From NCBI GenBank assembly GCA_030068145.1, contig JAPJBO010000151.1, positions 62,001 to 126,000 on the forward strand: a stretch of DNA of 64,000 nucleotides, read 5' to 3'. The notes under the pieces are model-generated. The model did no database searches. It was not told where the DNA came from and was given only the letters and a program-made list of their open reading frames with translations. The stretch is from Diplonema papillatum. Taxonomy: Eukaryota > Euglenozoa > Diplonemea > Diplonemida > Diplonemidae. Below are positions 1-9,871 of this stretch, piece by piece. Position numbers and translations under genes: made by a program. The stretch's first letter is position 1. Every line of letters begins with the position of its first letter.

Positions 1-894
1 ACGTTCCCTTCCAGACGCCTGCGGCCGCGGAGACGGGCTGACCCGCGGCTGCGGCCGGGAGCCCAGCGCCGACTGGCCGACGGCGGGGCTTCGAGGCGAA
101 AAGCGGGACACGCCGTCGATTCGTGGGTGCGGTGCCGCCATCGCCGCCAGCTTTTCGGCGGCCCGCGACTCGCTGAGCAACTCGAAGCGCAAGGCTCGGA
201 GCGCCGCCAGGCTGTTCCGCGCGTTGCTTGAAGCTGCTTGGGGTGGTCTGCAAGGCGCCGTGCTGACACGCCTGCACCGTGCGTCGCTGGAAGAGGCTGC
301 TTGGGTTGGCCTGCAAGGTGCTGTGCGCACGCGCTGAGCGTTGGCGCCGCTGGTTGCGCCAACTAGCGAGAGCCAGTTCCGTGCGTTGCTGGGAGTCGCT
401 TGGTGGGTTGGTCTGCAAGGTGCCGTGCTTCCGCGCTCAGCGTAGGCACTGCCGTCTGCATCAACCAGCGGGAGGCTACGGGATGTGCACGCGTTCCGGT
501 GAGGCGGCCTAATACCCACGCCGCCGCCGACGCCGCTACAGGGTGTCAGCCGGTTCAGCAGAGCCCGGGAGTCGTCAAGCAGCTCGAAGTGGCGGGCACG
601 GAGCTGCGAGAGGTCCTTCGGCACGCCGCTCGTCCGGCGCGGCGGCTTGGCGGCATCTCTGCCGCTCTTGGAAGCCTCCCGCAGCAGGGCGCGGGACGCA
701 TGGAGCAGCTCCGAGTGCAAAGCACGCAGCAGGGCAGCCGAGGCCGCAGAGGGCCGCCCGCCGCCCGGCAATCCCACGCGAGCCGTCGTGCTCTGCGCGA
801 GTGAGTTTTTCGCTTTTTTCCTTTGTGTTTCCGACGATCCCGTGGGACGTACAGACTTTGGTGTCTTTTCGGCCTTTGGTTTGTTTTGTGAGGT
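1..894 (-). CDS. Open frame without ATG, left-edge partial gene (hypothetical, Ala/Arg/Ser-rich)
   Basis: Reading the minus strand, one frame stays open from a TGA at 895-897 to the window edge with no in-frame stop. It is GC-rich and has real-looking internal structure. A helical Leu/Ala motif of the type R-x-x-x-F-E-L-L-x-x-S-R-A occurs twice (near 560-610 and 160-215), and a T-A-P-C-R-P-T/P-x-Q-A motif occurs three times (near 425-400, 325-300 and 260-240). The only ATG is deep in the frame (near 140), so this is probably an internal exon or a gene piece; a possible acceptor AG lies near 791. I do not recognise the family. The helical motif suggests a coiled or helical-repeat protein, but this is inference. 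A second, degraded copy of the 5' part lies at 1225-1370. Confidence 0.45.
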
Positions 895-1224
895 TCAGCT
901 ACATGTGGTCGGTGGGCGGGGAGTCTCTTTCATTTGCCAGTCTTTGATTTTCATTTCATGCGTGGTCGACCATCATATTACCAACAGGAATCCTTCCGTC
1001 CTCCTGGAGCTCTAGAGCTTCCAGGGGAGGAGGGGCTAGGATAGGAAGCTCTACTGTGCCAGGCTAGACTTCAACTCATGCTTGAGCCAGGATGCCCACT
1101 CTGCTGTCTTTCCGCTTAGCTGATACTGCAGGGAATGGTTGACTAGACCTCTTAAGCTTGTGCTAGCCTCGATTGTGGAGAGCTTTACATACCCTAAAGC
1201 AGCCATCCCTTTCGTGAGAAAGGT

Positions 1225-1370
1225 CTGGCACGCCGGGCGTCCGGCGCGGCGCTCGGCCTTCTTGGAAGCCTCCGGGCGCGGGACGCACGGAGCAGCTCCG
1301 AGGGCAAACGCACGCAGCAGGGCAGCCGAGGCCGCAGAGGGCCGCCCGCCCCACGCGAGTCGCGTTGCTT
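1225..1370 (-). pseudogene. Degraded copy of the 5' part of the left-edge open frame
   Basis: About 140 bp repeat the segment at 640-780, including the G-R-P-S-A-A-S-A-A-L-L-R-A stretch and the Lys/Arg-rich part that follows, with small indels. The two copies share orientation. The frame around it runs from 1398 to 1051, but downstream of the shared part it encodes unrelated sequence. It is therefore best read as a duplicated fragment and not a gene. Confidence 0.45.
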
Positions 1371-1383
1371 GCATTAGCCGCAC

Positions 1384-1720
1384 CCAACGAGTCCACAAGC
1401 ATGAATTGTCTCAGATGTACGGGGTTCTGTAGCTCTCTCTGTACGCATCCCTGCTCCGGGAGACATACCTCGACATCGACACCCGTGGGAGAAAAGCGCA
1501 TTTTTGCGCTAGTGACGGCTCTACCGTTGCTTGGCCGCACCTACGAGTCCACTAGCATGAAACGACTAAGGGTGTACGGAACTCTGCAGCTCTCTCCGTC
1601 CGCATCCCCATAACATACCTCGACATCGACTCCCGTAGGCACGGGAGAAAAGCGCATCCTGCGCTAGCGACGACTCCTGGTGCTTGGCCGCACCAAAGAG
1701 TCACTAGCATGAATTTTCTT
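1384..1720. repeat. Left arm of foldback-like element (tandem ~155-bp units)
   Basis: Two and a half imperfect units, about 155 bp apart, each contain a GGCCGCACC-type core, a CTAGCATGAA block, a TACCTCGACATCGAC block and a GGGAGAAAAGCGCA block. The same blocks recur in opposite orientation at 2195-2560. Inverted terminal arms built of short tandem repeats are the hallmark of foldback (FB/TU-type) transposons. Confidence 0.5.
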
Positions 1721-1864
1721 CGATGCACGTCGTCTTGCCCTGCGCGAGCAAGCTTTCCCCCAGTTGTGTTCGAGACTGTTTCGAGTTTTAAGGAACCGTG
1801 TTTTGTGTCTGCGGTGGACAGTCAAGCGCAGGTTGGTGTTCTTTCCATTTCGAAAGTCTTCTGA

Positions 1865-2085
1865 TACTGCAATACTCGACGTAGCTGCTTTGACTCCGAA
1901 TGGGGGGAAATAGAGGTAGAGGGGCAAATACAATACAAACACAATCTGGGTTGTTCTTCGCTTACACCACCGTGTGTTGTTCTCTCACTCAGGACTTCGA
2001 CCTGCCGAGTTTGTGTGTCTTGTCGTGGATGGGGTAGACCCGCATGACCTCACGTCCGTACAACACGTGGTTCGGTAGCTACAGC
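1865..2085. repeat. Dispersed ~200-bp repeat inside the foldback-like element
   Basis: The stretch from GACGTAGCTGCTTTGACTCC to the CGTACAACACGTGGTTC block has a close inverted counterpart at about 52815-53025. This marks it as a mobile or dispersed repeat. No open frame is seen in it. Confidence 0.5.
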
Positions 2086-2194
2086 ATTTGGGCAGATTTG
2101 TCGAGCATTTCCTTCCAAGCTGGCGCTTACGGAAAATAATTGACTAGAACCTCTTGGGTTTGTGCTAAGCACGATCGTGGGAGTCGGTGCGTAC

Positions 2195-2560
2195 AAAGAG
2201 AGCTACTGAGTCCCGTGCATCGAAGAAAGTTCATGCTAGTGACTCTTTGGTGCGGCCAAGCAACGCTGGAGTCGTCGCTAGCGCAGGATGCGCTTTTCTC
2301 CCGTGCCTACAGGAGCCGTGTATGGACACCTTAGACATTTCGTGCTAGTGGACTCTTAGGTGCGGCCAAGCAACGGTAGAGCGCGCTTTTCTCCCGTGCC
2401 TACGGGAGTCGATGTCGAGGTGTGTGATGGGAATGCGTACGGGGAGAGCTACAGAGTTCCGGACACCTTAGTCATTTCGTGCTAGTGGACTCTTAGGTGC
2501 GGCCAACGCAAGCAACGTTAGAGTCATCGCTAGCGCAGGATGCGCTTTTCTCCCATTTTT
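2195..2560. repeat. Right arm of foldback-like element (tandem units, inverted)
   Basis: This is the reverse complement of the blocks at 1384-1720: CGCTTTTCTCCCGTGCC recurs at about 2291, 2384 and 2543, and GGTGCGGCCAA three times. The unit spacing is irregular (93 and 159 bp), so internal deletions have occurred. Together with the left arm this forms a potential hairpin around a spacer of roughly 470 bp. Confidence 0.5.
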
Positions 2561-3309
2561 CGAGGGCAGCTGAACTTTGGGCCGAGCTAAAAATCGGGAT
2601 CAACCCAGCAAAAGCAAAGGGGTGAAAAGGGCGCTGATGCGATCGGCTTCTCAAGAATAGACAGTGGTACCTACAAGAAGGGGGAGTGGGAGGGGGATGA
2701 AGGGGACTACAATAGTATTTTATTTTCGCGCAGACGGGACTGCCCATCGAAGGGGGGTCAGCGCTGCTTTTTTTATCTTCGCCCACCTGTGCACACCAGC
2801 TAGCACCGCCTCCAGTGCAACACTCAGAACGACACAACATGCAGGTGCAGGGCTGGCCGGAAACCCAACGTTTTAAGCTTAACTTGTCTTTGCCATCGTT
2901 TTTAGAGTTAAAGTTCGCTTAAAATGCCGGGGGTTTAGGGTCTCCGTGTGACCGTTTATGAATGGGTTCTCTTAGAGCAAGAAAGGGCTATATGGTTACG
3001 GGTTGTATATTTGGTGCATCCGACCAGTCATTTTGGATTTCCCGAGCATTTTAGGACCACCCGAGTGGTAGGCTTCTAGTATTGGGCTGCTGCCCCCCCC
3101 CTTTTTTCGGCAAAACAGGAGTCTTTTAGGTAAAAAGTGTCGGTCACAAACAGTCCCGGACATGGCTAGCCATAACCCAAAACGAAAGCGTGCTCGTTTA
3201 GGCTGCAATAATGGCTTCAGAATGTGCAAAAACAAGACAGAACCACCTGACCAGAATTATTTACCTGAAATTGACACAGGGTAAATCCAAGTGGGAAACC
3301 AATCAACCG
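2561..3309. other. No gene seen; holds one dispersed repeat copy
   Basis: 2875-3065 matches 28380-28500 (blocks TTAGAGTTAAAGTTCGCTT, GTCTCCGTGTGACCGTT and TTAGAGCAAGAAAGGGC), and a shorter relative lies at 45604-45700. In both PP1 genes the related sequence sits just inside the intron next to exon 3. The rest of the stretch has only short open frames with no recognisable features. Confidence 0.4.
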
Positions 3310-3840
3310 CATGGTCACCGAAGCCGCGTCTTGCGCAACTTAACACGCTTCGGTGATGGTTGCGACCGGGATGTTGTTGATGTGTGTGAGCCGCCTGCCC
3401 ACCAAGCGCGCCATGCCGCAGAAGTGCGCAGGGCTGCCCCTGACGACCTCTTCCAGGAGCATGCTCGGCCCGCAGATGGCGCCCGTGCCCTCGTCGGGGT
3501 TCCTGACGACGGTCACAGAGGCGGGGCCTGCGAGGCCGCCGAGGCACGCGTCGCACACATCGTAGTCGCACGCACGGCAACCAGCAAACCGGCGGGCCGG
3601 CAGGATGAGCTCGCACACACTGCACTGGATGTCGCCCAAGTCATCCTCCTGGAAGACGAGGCGGTGGCCCTGCGGACACAGCGCCTCCAGCTGCTGTTTC
3701 CCGAACAAAAAGGAGACGGAAAATGCGTTTGAAGCCGCGAATGGCTGCCTTGCCCGCTCCGAGGGGACGACGGGGAGAAGCGGCGGCGGCTGTCCCCCTC
3801 GCCGGCCGGGGGTTCTTGTCCTGATTTTCAGCCAACCCGA
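3310..3840 (-). pseudogene. Broken duplicate of the 3' end of the zinc-finger/PDZ-like gene
   Basis: It is nearly identical to 4037-4500 of the intact gene at 4027-6060, covering the Cys-rich module and the PDZ-like domain. A Gln codon of the parent (CAA, in the TGC CAA GTT context) is TAA here, so the last dozen residues are lost. The 5' side is out of frame relative to the parent: the Gln repeat is shortened and there are indels. The copy has no start of its own. Most likely it is a non-functional tandem duplicate. Confidence 0.75.
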
Positions 3841-4026
3841 GGAGGAGGAAGTCTGCATGCCCCATCCACTGGTTGCCACTAGTTGTACTACGATGTACCA
3901 AAGTGCGCGAGTTACACGAACCGAAGCCGCGTCTTGCGCAACTTGGCACGCTCCTGACTCGAGGAGGAGAAGGTCTGCATCCACTGGTTGTCACTAGTTG
4001 GACTACGATGTACCAAAGTGCGCGAG
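3841..4026. repeat. Tandem duplicated 3' flank of the zinc-finger/PDZ-like gene
   Basis: Two copies of a roughly 110-bp block (GAGGAGGA, then GTCTGCAT, ACTGGTTG, then CTACGATGTACCAAAGTGCG) lie side by side. Between them is a 30-bp snippet of the parent gene's last codons (3925-3955). They record at least two rounds of local duplication at the 3' end of the gene. Confidence 0.55.
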
Positions 4027-6060
4027 TTAGACGAACCGCATGGTCACCGAAGCCGCGTCTTGCGCAACTTGGCACGCTTCGGTGATGGTTGCGACCGGGA
4101 TGTTGTTGATGTGCGTGAGCCGCCTGCCCACCAAGCGCGCCATGCCGCAGAAGTGCGCAGGGCTGCCCCTGACGACCTCTTCCAGGAGCATGCTCGGCCC
4201 GCAGATGGCGCCCGTGCCCTCGTCGGGGTTCCTGACGACGGTCACAGAGGCGGGGCCTGCGAGGCCGCCGAGGCACGCGTCGCACACATCGTAGTCGCAC
4301 GCACGGCAACCAGCAAACCGGCGGGCCGGCAGGATGAGCTCACACACACTGCACTGGATGTCGCCCAAGTCATCCTCCTGGAAGACGAGGCAGTGGCCCT
4401 GCGGACACAGCGCCTCCGGCTGCTGCTGCTGCTGCTGCTTCCCGAAACCCGGAGAATGCGTCGGATGCCGCTGGCGGTGGCTGCCTTGTCCGCTCCGAGG
4501 GGAAGGAGGACCGGTTGCTTCCTCCTCCTCCTCCTCCTCCTCCCCCTCTGAATACTCCGCGGGCGGCCGCCCCAGCTGGGCCTCCGGGGGTAAAGGCAGG
4601 TGCTTCTGCGAGGAAGGCGTCCGGATGGCGCGAGGGTCGCCTCCGCTCCCCGTTCCACCAAACCGGTGCGGCGCACCGGTTTCCGGGCAAAACGGCGCGT
4701 CGGGAGCCGCGCAGCGGCAGGGGCGGTGGGAGGGTGGGGTCCCCGGGCTGCCGCCGGGGTTGGCGCGCGCCGCTGTCGCAGCCGGCGCTGGTTTCGACGA
4801 GCCAGGACCAGCACCAGGGGAAGCGGGGAAGAAATTCTGCTGGGGGGGGTCCGGCCACGCGGGCAGCGGCCGGTGGGGCGGCGAGTCGAGGTTGCCGCGG
4901 CGCCCGCGGAAGGAGACCCTCGTTTTGGTGTCGGGGGGTGACGACGAACGGCGGCGCCCGCGCTGCGCCGGCGGCCGCGCGCCGGACTTGTTCCGCGCGT
5001 GGGGGGGGAACCTGGGGTCTGGGCCTTCCCACCGCAGCCAGGTATCGCCGTCGGACCAACGCGCCCGGTGGTTCCCGACGCCTTCGAGGAACACGTCCGC
5101 GAAGGAAATCCCTGTCGGCGCTGCGGAGATCGCGTGGGGGGACGGCTCGCCGTTGACGGTCACCGCCGCGCCCTCGACGCGGTAGAACACCGGGGGTTCC
5201 ACCGGGCTGTACCACGCCCCTTGCAGGCGGGCGACCGCAGCCTGCGGGAGGCCCGCCGGCCAATGCAGCTCGATCTGCCGGCTCAGCACTTCGGCGCGGG
5301 GCTCCGACTCCCACAGGCCCTTCAGCCCCAGTGCGCGGCCGTCGCCGCCGCCGTCGCTGGAGTCGCCGCCCGCCGCGTATTCAGACGCCCGCCTGCGCAC
5401 CGGGGAATCGCACGCGATCGAGTGGCTCTGCTTCTCCTTCGCGTACTGCTCCTGCGACGTCACCGGAGCGCAAGCCGGCCTGCTGTGCGCGCGCTGCGAC
5501 CGGGGGGCGAGGGACGCTGGAGGAAGCGAGCGGCGCGTCCTCCTGCCGGTGCGGAGGGGGAGGTTGGGTGCTTGGGGGGCCAGAGGGTTGTCCGAGCTCG
5601 ACGATCTGCGCGCGAGGTGACGACGGCCCGTTTTCCGGTCGGGCGTTGCGCTCAACGGGCCACAGGACAGCAGCCTTTTCGATGCCGGCGGCGGCGGCGG
5701 CGGTGGTTGGGCTGCCTGGGGGCTCGGGCTGCTGCTCCCGCGGCGGGGCGACTCGCAGATGTCGGTGGCGTGGCCGCGCTTCAGCTTCGCGAACTCGGCC
5801 TGCGACGTGTGCACCCCGGGGCCCCAGGCCCGGCTCGCCGGCGGCTGCTGGCGCGGCTGCGGCGGCGGCTCGCCCGCCCTGCCCATGGCCACGCGGTGCT
5901 TCCCCTTCTCGCTGGCGAACGACCGGTGCGACCGGGCGCCGGTGCTGCTGCGGGGCCGCCTCGCGTCGTCGTCGTAGCAGTCGTAGTCGTAGTCGGGTCG
6001 GTAGTCCCCGGCGAACACGGGCTCCAGCACGTAGCGCGCCTGGGGGCTCGCGGGGGCCAT
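4027..6060 (-). CDS. Zinc-finger and PDZ-like domain protein, 677 aa, single exon
   Basis: I start at the ATG at 6060, which has A at -3 and G at +4; the frame extends upstream to 6171 but contains no other ATG. Residues 1-275 are low-complexity, rich in Pro, Ser and Arg. About 278-345 form a compact Trp-rich segment (GAWYSP, FYRVEG, WSDGDTWLRWEG) that looks like a small beta domain. Then come disordered Pro/Arg sequence, an acidic run (about 505) and a Gln run. About 549-598 hold a zinc module with pairs C-x2-GH, C-x2-C, C-x2-C, C-x2-C, similar to ZZ/DC1-type fingers. Residues 605-677 look like a PDZ fold: MLLEEVVRGSPA, then GRRLTHINNIPV, ending VTMRFV. The arrangement suggests an adaptor or scaffold protein; the binding partners cannot be told. 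A decayed copy of the 3' end lies downstream. Confidence 0.75.
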   Translation of the reverse strand: MAPASPQARYVLEPVFAGDYRPDYDYDCYDDDARRPRSSTGARSHRSFASEKGKHRVAMGRAGEPPPQPRQQPPASRAWGPGVHTSQAEFAKLKRGHATDICESPRRGSSSPSPQAAQPPPPPPPASKRLLSCGPLSATPDRKTGRRHLARRSSSSDNPLAPQAPNLPLRTGRRTRRSLPPASLAPRSQRAHSRPACAPVTSQEQYAKEKQSHSIACDSPVRRRASEYAAGGDSSDGGGDGRALGLKGLWESEPRAEVLSRQIELHWPAGLPQAAVARLQGAWYSPVEPPVFYRVEGAAVTVNGEPSPHAISAAPTGISFADVFLEGVGNHRARWSDGDTWLRWEGPDPRFPPHARNKSGARPPAQRGRRRSSSPPDTKTRVSFRGRRGNLDSPPHRPLPAWPDPPQQNFFPASPGAGPGSSKPAPAATAARANPGGSPGTPPSHRPCRCAAPDAPFCPETGAPHRFGGTGSGGDPRAIRTPSSQKHLPLPPEAQLGRPPAEYSEGEEEEEEEEATGPPSPRSGQGSHRQRHPTHSPGFGKQQQQQQPEALCPQGHCLVFQEDDLGDIQCSVCELILPARRFAGCRACDYDVCDACLGGLAGPASVTVVRNPDEGTGAICGPSMLLEEVVRGSPAHFCGMARLVGRRLTHINNIPVATITEACQVAQDAASVTMRFV

Positions 6061-6239
6061 TTTTGTCTTCGTGTCGCGTATTTCGGACTTCTTTGCTTTC
6101 GCGCTCCTTTTAGTCACGCATGGGGATGCGTATCCAGCCCCCCCTCTCTCTCCCTCCTTGTTGTTTTCCACCTGCGTTGTGTGCGTGGTTTCGTTTTCCT
6201 CGAGAAGGGTGTGTGTGCACTTCCGTGTGGTGGGGAAGT

Positions 6240-6430
6240 GAACGGGCAGAGGGGGGAAATGTCAGCTTAACGGTTCGGCAGTGGTGGCCCCACTTGCCTT
6301 TCACTGCGGGGCCGCCTCGCGTCGTCGTCGTAGCAGTCGTAGTCGTAGTCGGGTCGGGAGTCCCAATGTCAGTTTAATGGTTCGGCAAGCCACTTGCCTT
6401 TCATGCATGCTTGATGCCAGCATCAAGTCC
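6240..6430. repeat. Two poly-G-headed dispersed repeat copies plus a 60-bp copy of coding DNA
   Basis: 6255-6303 and 6364-6424 are members of a family with the order (G)n, AAATxTCAG/CTTAGTTT, TTCGG/CAGG, ACTTGCCTxTCATG, then TTGATGC-AGCATCAA. Between them, 6304-6363 repeats 5949-6008 almost perfectly. That is codons about 18-37 of the neighbouring gene, now lying upstream of its start codon. Confidence 0.6.
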
Positions 6431-7214
6431 TCTTTGGGATCGCTGGCGGACAACAAGTGCGGCTTTCTGTTTTCCAGAAGACAGCCTCAGTTTCTCATCT
6501 GTCTCGACTTTAGCTCGGCGGCAGCACGGTGTGTGGTATTTCTTGCATTTCACATTGTGGCTTCCCAACTACCTTCACCATTTTGATCGAGCGCCTCTTG
6601 CGTTGCATTTCCCTTGGCACATGACCCCAGCAGGCGCTCTGCAGGTACCCGAGCAAGTTTGATAAAAAGATGAAGGACAAAGGTACCCAAAGCAGGTCGA
6701 GTAGAAAGGTGACAGAAAGATTTCTGCTCCAGACGTCGGCGCATCGGCGGCGGCAAACAGCACGTTTGCCGAGCATTGGTAGGTGCTAGAGAAAGAGGTT
6801 GGGAGGGTTGGAAATGGAGGATCCGTTCGGCATCGGAAAGTAGGTGATACATCATGCAAACCTTGTGCGCTAACTTCGTTTGTCCGAGATTTTAATAAGC
6901 AGGGCTTACCCCAGATTCACGCTTTTATTCACAGACGCAAAGAATGTGGGGTGCGAGGCCAGAGGCTTTTAGCTTAGGATAGAGACCTATTGCGGTTAAC
7001 GGTACGGCCCGATGCAAGAGAATGATTTCTCGCCTGTTTTTTCCATGCACATTCACAAGACACCCTACTACACGAAGAAAGTGCAGCTTTCCAGGATAGT
7101 TAACCCTGTCCCCGCGTGAAGCGTTTCAGGGGTCAACCCTTCCTTCAAAAAGAGACAACTGCATCATCTGGGGTCTGTGGACATGGTCAACAAGATCGTC
7201 AATGTGTCACCACT
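6431..7214. other. Intergenic, no gene recognised
   Basis: Only short open frames on both strands. Base composition is less GC-rich than in the flanking genes. I see no repeat family or RNA gene here. Confidence 0.4.
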
Positions 7215-7620
7215 TCAGATCTCTGCATCGGGTTGCGGAATGTTCACGCATTCCCTTTCGGCAATCCTGCACATCCGAGCAAGCTCGTCAGTGGCAGCTT
7301 TGAGGCGAGCAAGTACACCTTGCCTTGCACGCAGCACGTTCTTGTTGGTGAACCCGTGCACCGGACACACATGTCTTTCGACGCCCGAAGCCGGGCGCAG
7401 TACGTACAAGATGAACACCGCCTCGCCAATGTACCTGTGCCACAGTGGGGTGTACCCACCCCATGACCAGAGGAAGCAGTACGCAGCAGCTGCACAGGAA
7501 CTGAGAGAGCTATGACTGAGCGTTTTGTGAGACGATGAATATCGTGCAGCTAGGCATGGGCTCTTCGTACTTCGTAAGCACCGTGTACTGGCAGCACAGC
7601 TCGCAGAACTATAAGCCACC
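7215..7620 (-). pseudogene. Third copy of the PAN gene 3' end, decayed
   Basis: A minus-strand frame contains AAAYCFLWSWGGYTPLW, then WHRYIGEAVFIL and VCPVHGFTNKNVL, matching residues near 430-480 of the intact PAN protein (8342-9871). It has many substitutions and a different tail after FTNKNVL. 7240-7300 is also related to the repeat at 41500-41900 (CACATCCGAGCAA). No start of its own is visible. Confidence 0.65.
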
Positions 7621-7634
7621 AACGCGCGGCGCAA

Positions 7635-8310
<676 letters not shown>

Positions 8311-8341
8311 CGGCTCTCATGTGGAGAACTGACGCGCCAAA

Positions 8342-9871
8342 CTACAGTACGAAGCTATTTTCGTCGAGATATCGGTCGAATGCGGCGTGGATGTCCGCGT
8401 GTGTGATGAGGCCGTACAGCGCATGCTCGCTGGTAAACCGGTGCGCCAGACACATGTCCTTCGACGCCCCGGGTGTGAGGGGGACCATGCGCTGGGTGTA
8501 GTACGTCCACAGGATGAACACCGCCTCGCCAATGTACCCGTACCAACGCGGGATGCACCCCCCTTGCGACCAGAGGAAGCAGTACGCAGCGGCCGCGGAG
8601 GGCGTGGAAGCGTGCTTCGCGATGTGCAGCGTGATCAAGACGAAGAACTTCGCGTAGCTGGCGTGCGCCGTCTTCGTGAGCACCATGTACTGGCAGCACG
8701 GGTGGGACCACCCGAACTTCGCCCACCGCGGGACGTCCGGGTTGCCGCGGGGGCCCCCCGCCAAGCTCGCGGGAGGCCGCACGCCGAAGATGGCGTGCAC
8801 CGCATCCCGCACGTCGGCCGAGATGTTCATCGGCATCCACCTCCAATGGTTGATCCGCTGGGTGTACACAAGCCCGTAGTTGTCGGCGTCGCCGTACTCT
8901 TCGAACGGAAACCCGGTTAGCGAGTCACAGGGCAGCCGGTACCCTTTGTTGTCCTGCTTCCACGACGCGATGCTGGTCCACCGCGGCAGCGCCGGAAAGC
9001 AGTGCCCCGTGAGCCCCAGCGCGACGTGCACCGCCGTCTCGCCCCACCCGTACGACAAATCGTGCAGGATCTCGGAAAACCCCGCGAGCGGGTGCTCGCA
9101 CGGGTCGCCGGTGGACGCGCGGTCCATCGTCACCGACAGAAACGTGCTCCGCCCGCTAGCCGCCAGCTCTGCGTCGGAGGTGAGGCACTCGCACGCGTTT
9201 GAACGCGCGGACCTGCCCCCCGCCCCTGGAAAGCTCTGCGCGACGCACTTCGTCCCGTCGACCCGGTTCGACACGTTCAAGTGCGCCCACGAACCGCTGG
9301 CGTGCCCGTACCGTATGGTGGTGTAGCACCGGCAGGTGCGGCCGTGCCCGCAGCAGGGCTCCCACTGCTTCCTCGGGTAGGTCCGCATGTAGGACGACCC
9401 CGCGTGGGACACCTGCCAGTGGGCGAACGGCGACTCCTTCCGGCACTCCTCTAGCCGGGCGGCAATCGCGGCCGCCCCGGCGAACTCGCACCGGTGGAGG
9501 CGCTTGACCTCGCGCTCGAAGTCGGCGAGGTCGAAGCCCGAGAAGGTCTTGCACGCCTTCGGGCCGGACACCGAGCCGTGCGCCGGCACCGGCCGCGTCG
9601 GGAACCCGGGGGCCATGTCCCAGAACTGGTTCGGCGCCCGCTTGATGACGTCCCGCTTCTTGTGGCACCGGCCTTCCAGCGCGCGGTACGTGTAGAAAAA
9701 GCAGCCCGCGTCGTCGCCGCACTGGTGCTGGCAGTCTTCGGCGGACAGCGCCGGCGTGTCTGACGAGTTCGGGTGTCCCTCCACCGCGTTGGCCGCGCCG
9801 TAGTCGACGTCGAACTCTTCGCAAGCCCCAAGCAGCACGGCCGACACGATGCCACCCAAAACAGGAAGCAT
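8342..9871 (-). CDS. Secreted PAN/Apple-domain protein, 509 aa, single exon
   Basis: ATG at 9871, TAG at 8342. Residues 1-17 (MLPVLGGIVSAVLLGAC) read as a signal peptide. About 43-75 fit a PAN/Apple module: LSAEDCQHQC, then GDDAGCFFYTY, then EGRCHKKRDV. About 175-228 hold a second Cys motif (CRCYTTIRYG, a Trp segment, VDGTKC, a Gly-rich link, then ACECL); similar C-x-C, RYG, C-x-C modules are common in alveolate and stramenopile proteins. The Trp-rich C-terminal third (about 260-509) I do not recognise. PAN domains bind proteins or sugars, so an extracellular recognition or adhesion role is plausible but inferred. The gene is flanked by a truncated 5' copy (10916-11165) and two 3' copies (7215-8310), so only this copy looks intact. 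Confidence 0.75.
   Translation of the reverse strand: MLPVLGGIVSAVLLGACEEFDVDYGAANAVEGHPNSSDTPALSAEDCQHQCGDDAGCFFYTYRALEGRCHKKRDVIKRAPNQFWDMAPGFPTRPVPAHGSVSGPKACKTFSGFDLADFEREVKRLHRCEFAGAAAIAARLEECRKESPFAHWQVSHAGSSYMRTYPRKQWEPCCGHGRTCRCYTTIRYGHASGSWAHLNVSNRVDGTKCVAQSFPGAGGRSARSNACECLTSDAELAASGRSTFLSVTMDRASTGDPCEHPLAGFSEILHDLSYGWGETAVHVALGLTGHCFPALPRWTSIASWKQDNKGYRLPCDSLTGFPFEEYGDADNYGLVYTQRINHWRWMPMNISADVRDAVHAIFGVRPPASLAGGPRGNPDVPRWAKFGWSHPCCQYMVLTKTAHASYAKFFVLITLHIAKHASTPSAAAAYCFLWSQGGCIPRWYGYIGEAVFILWTYYTQRMVPLTPGASKDMCLAHRFTSEHALYGLITHADIHAAFDRYLDENSFVL

Noticed and set aside
8342..9871. Other-strand and other-frame open frames over the PAN gene
   Set aside because: High GC leaves several shadow frames open. 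The chosen frame alone gives a signal peptide, PAN cysteines and agreement with the partial copies.
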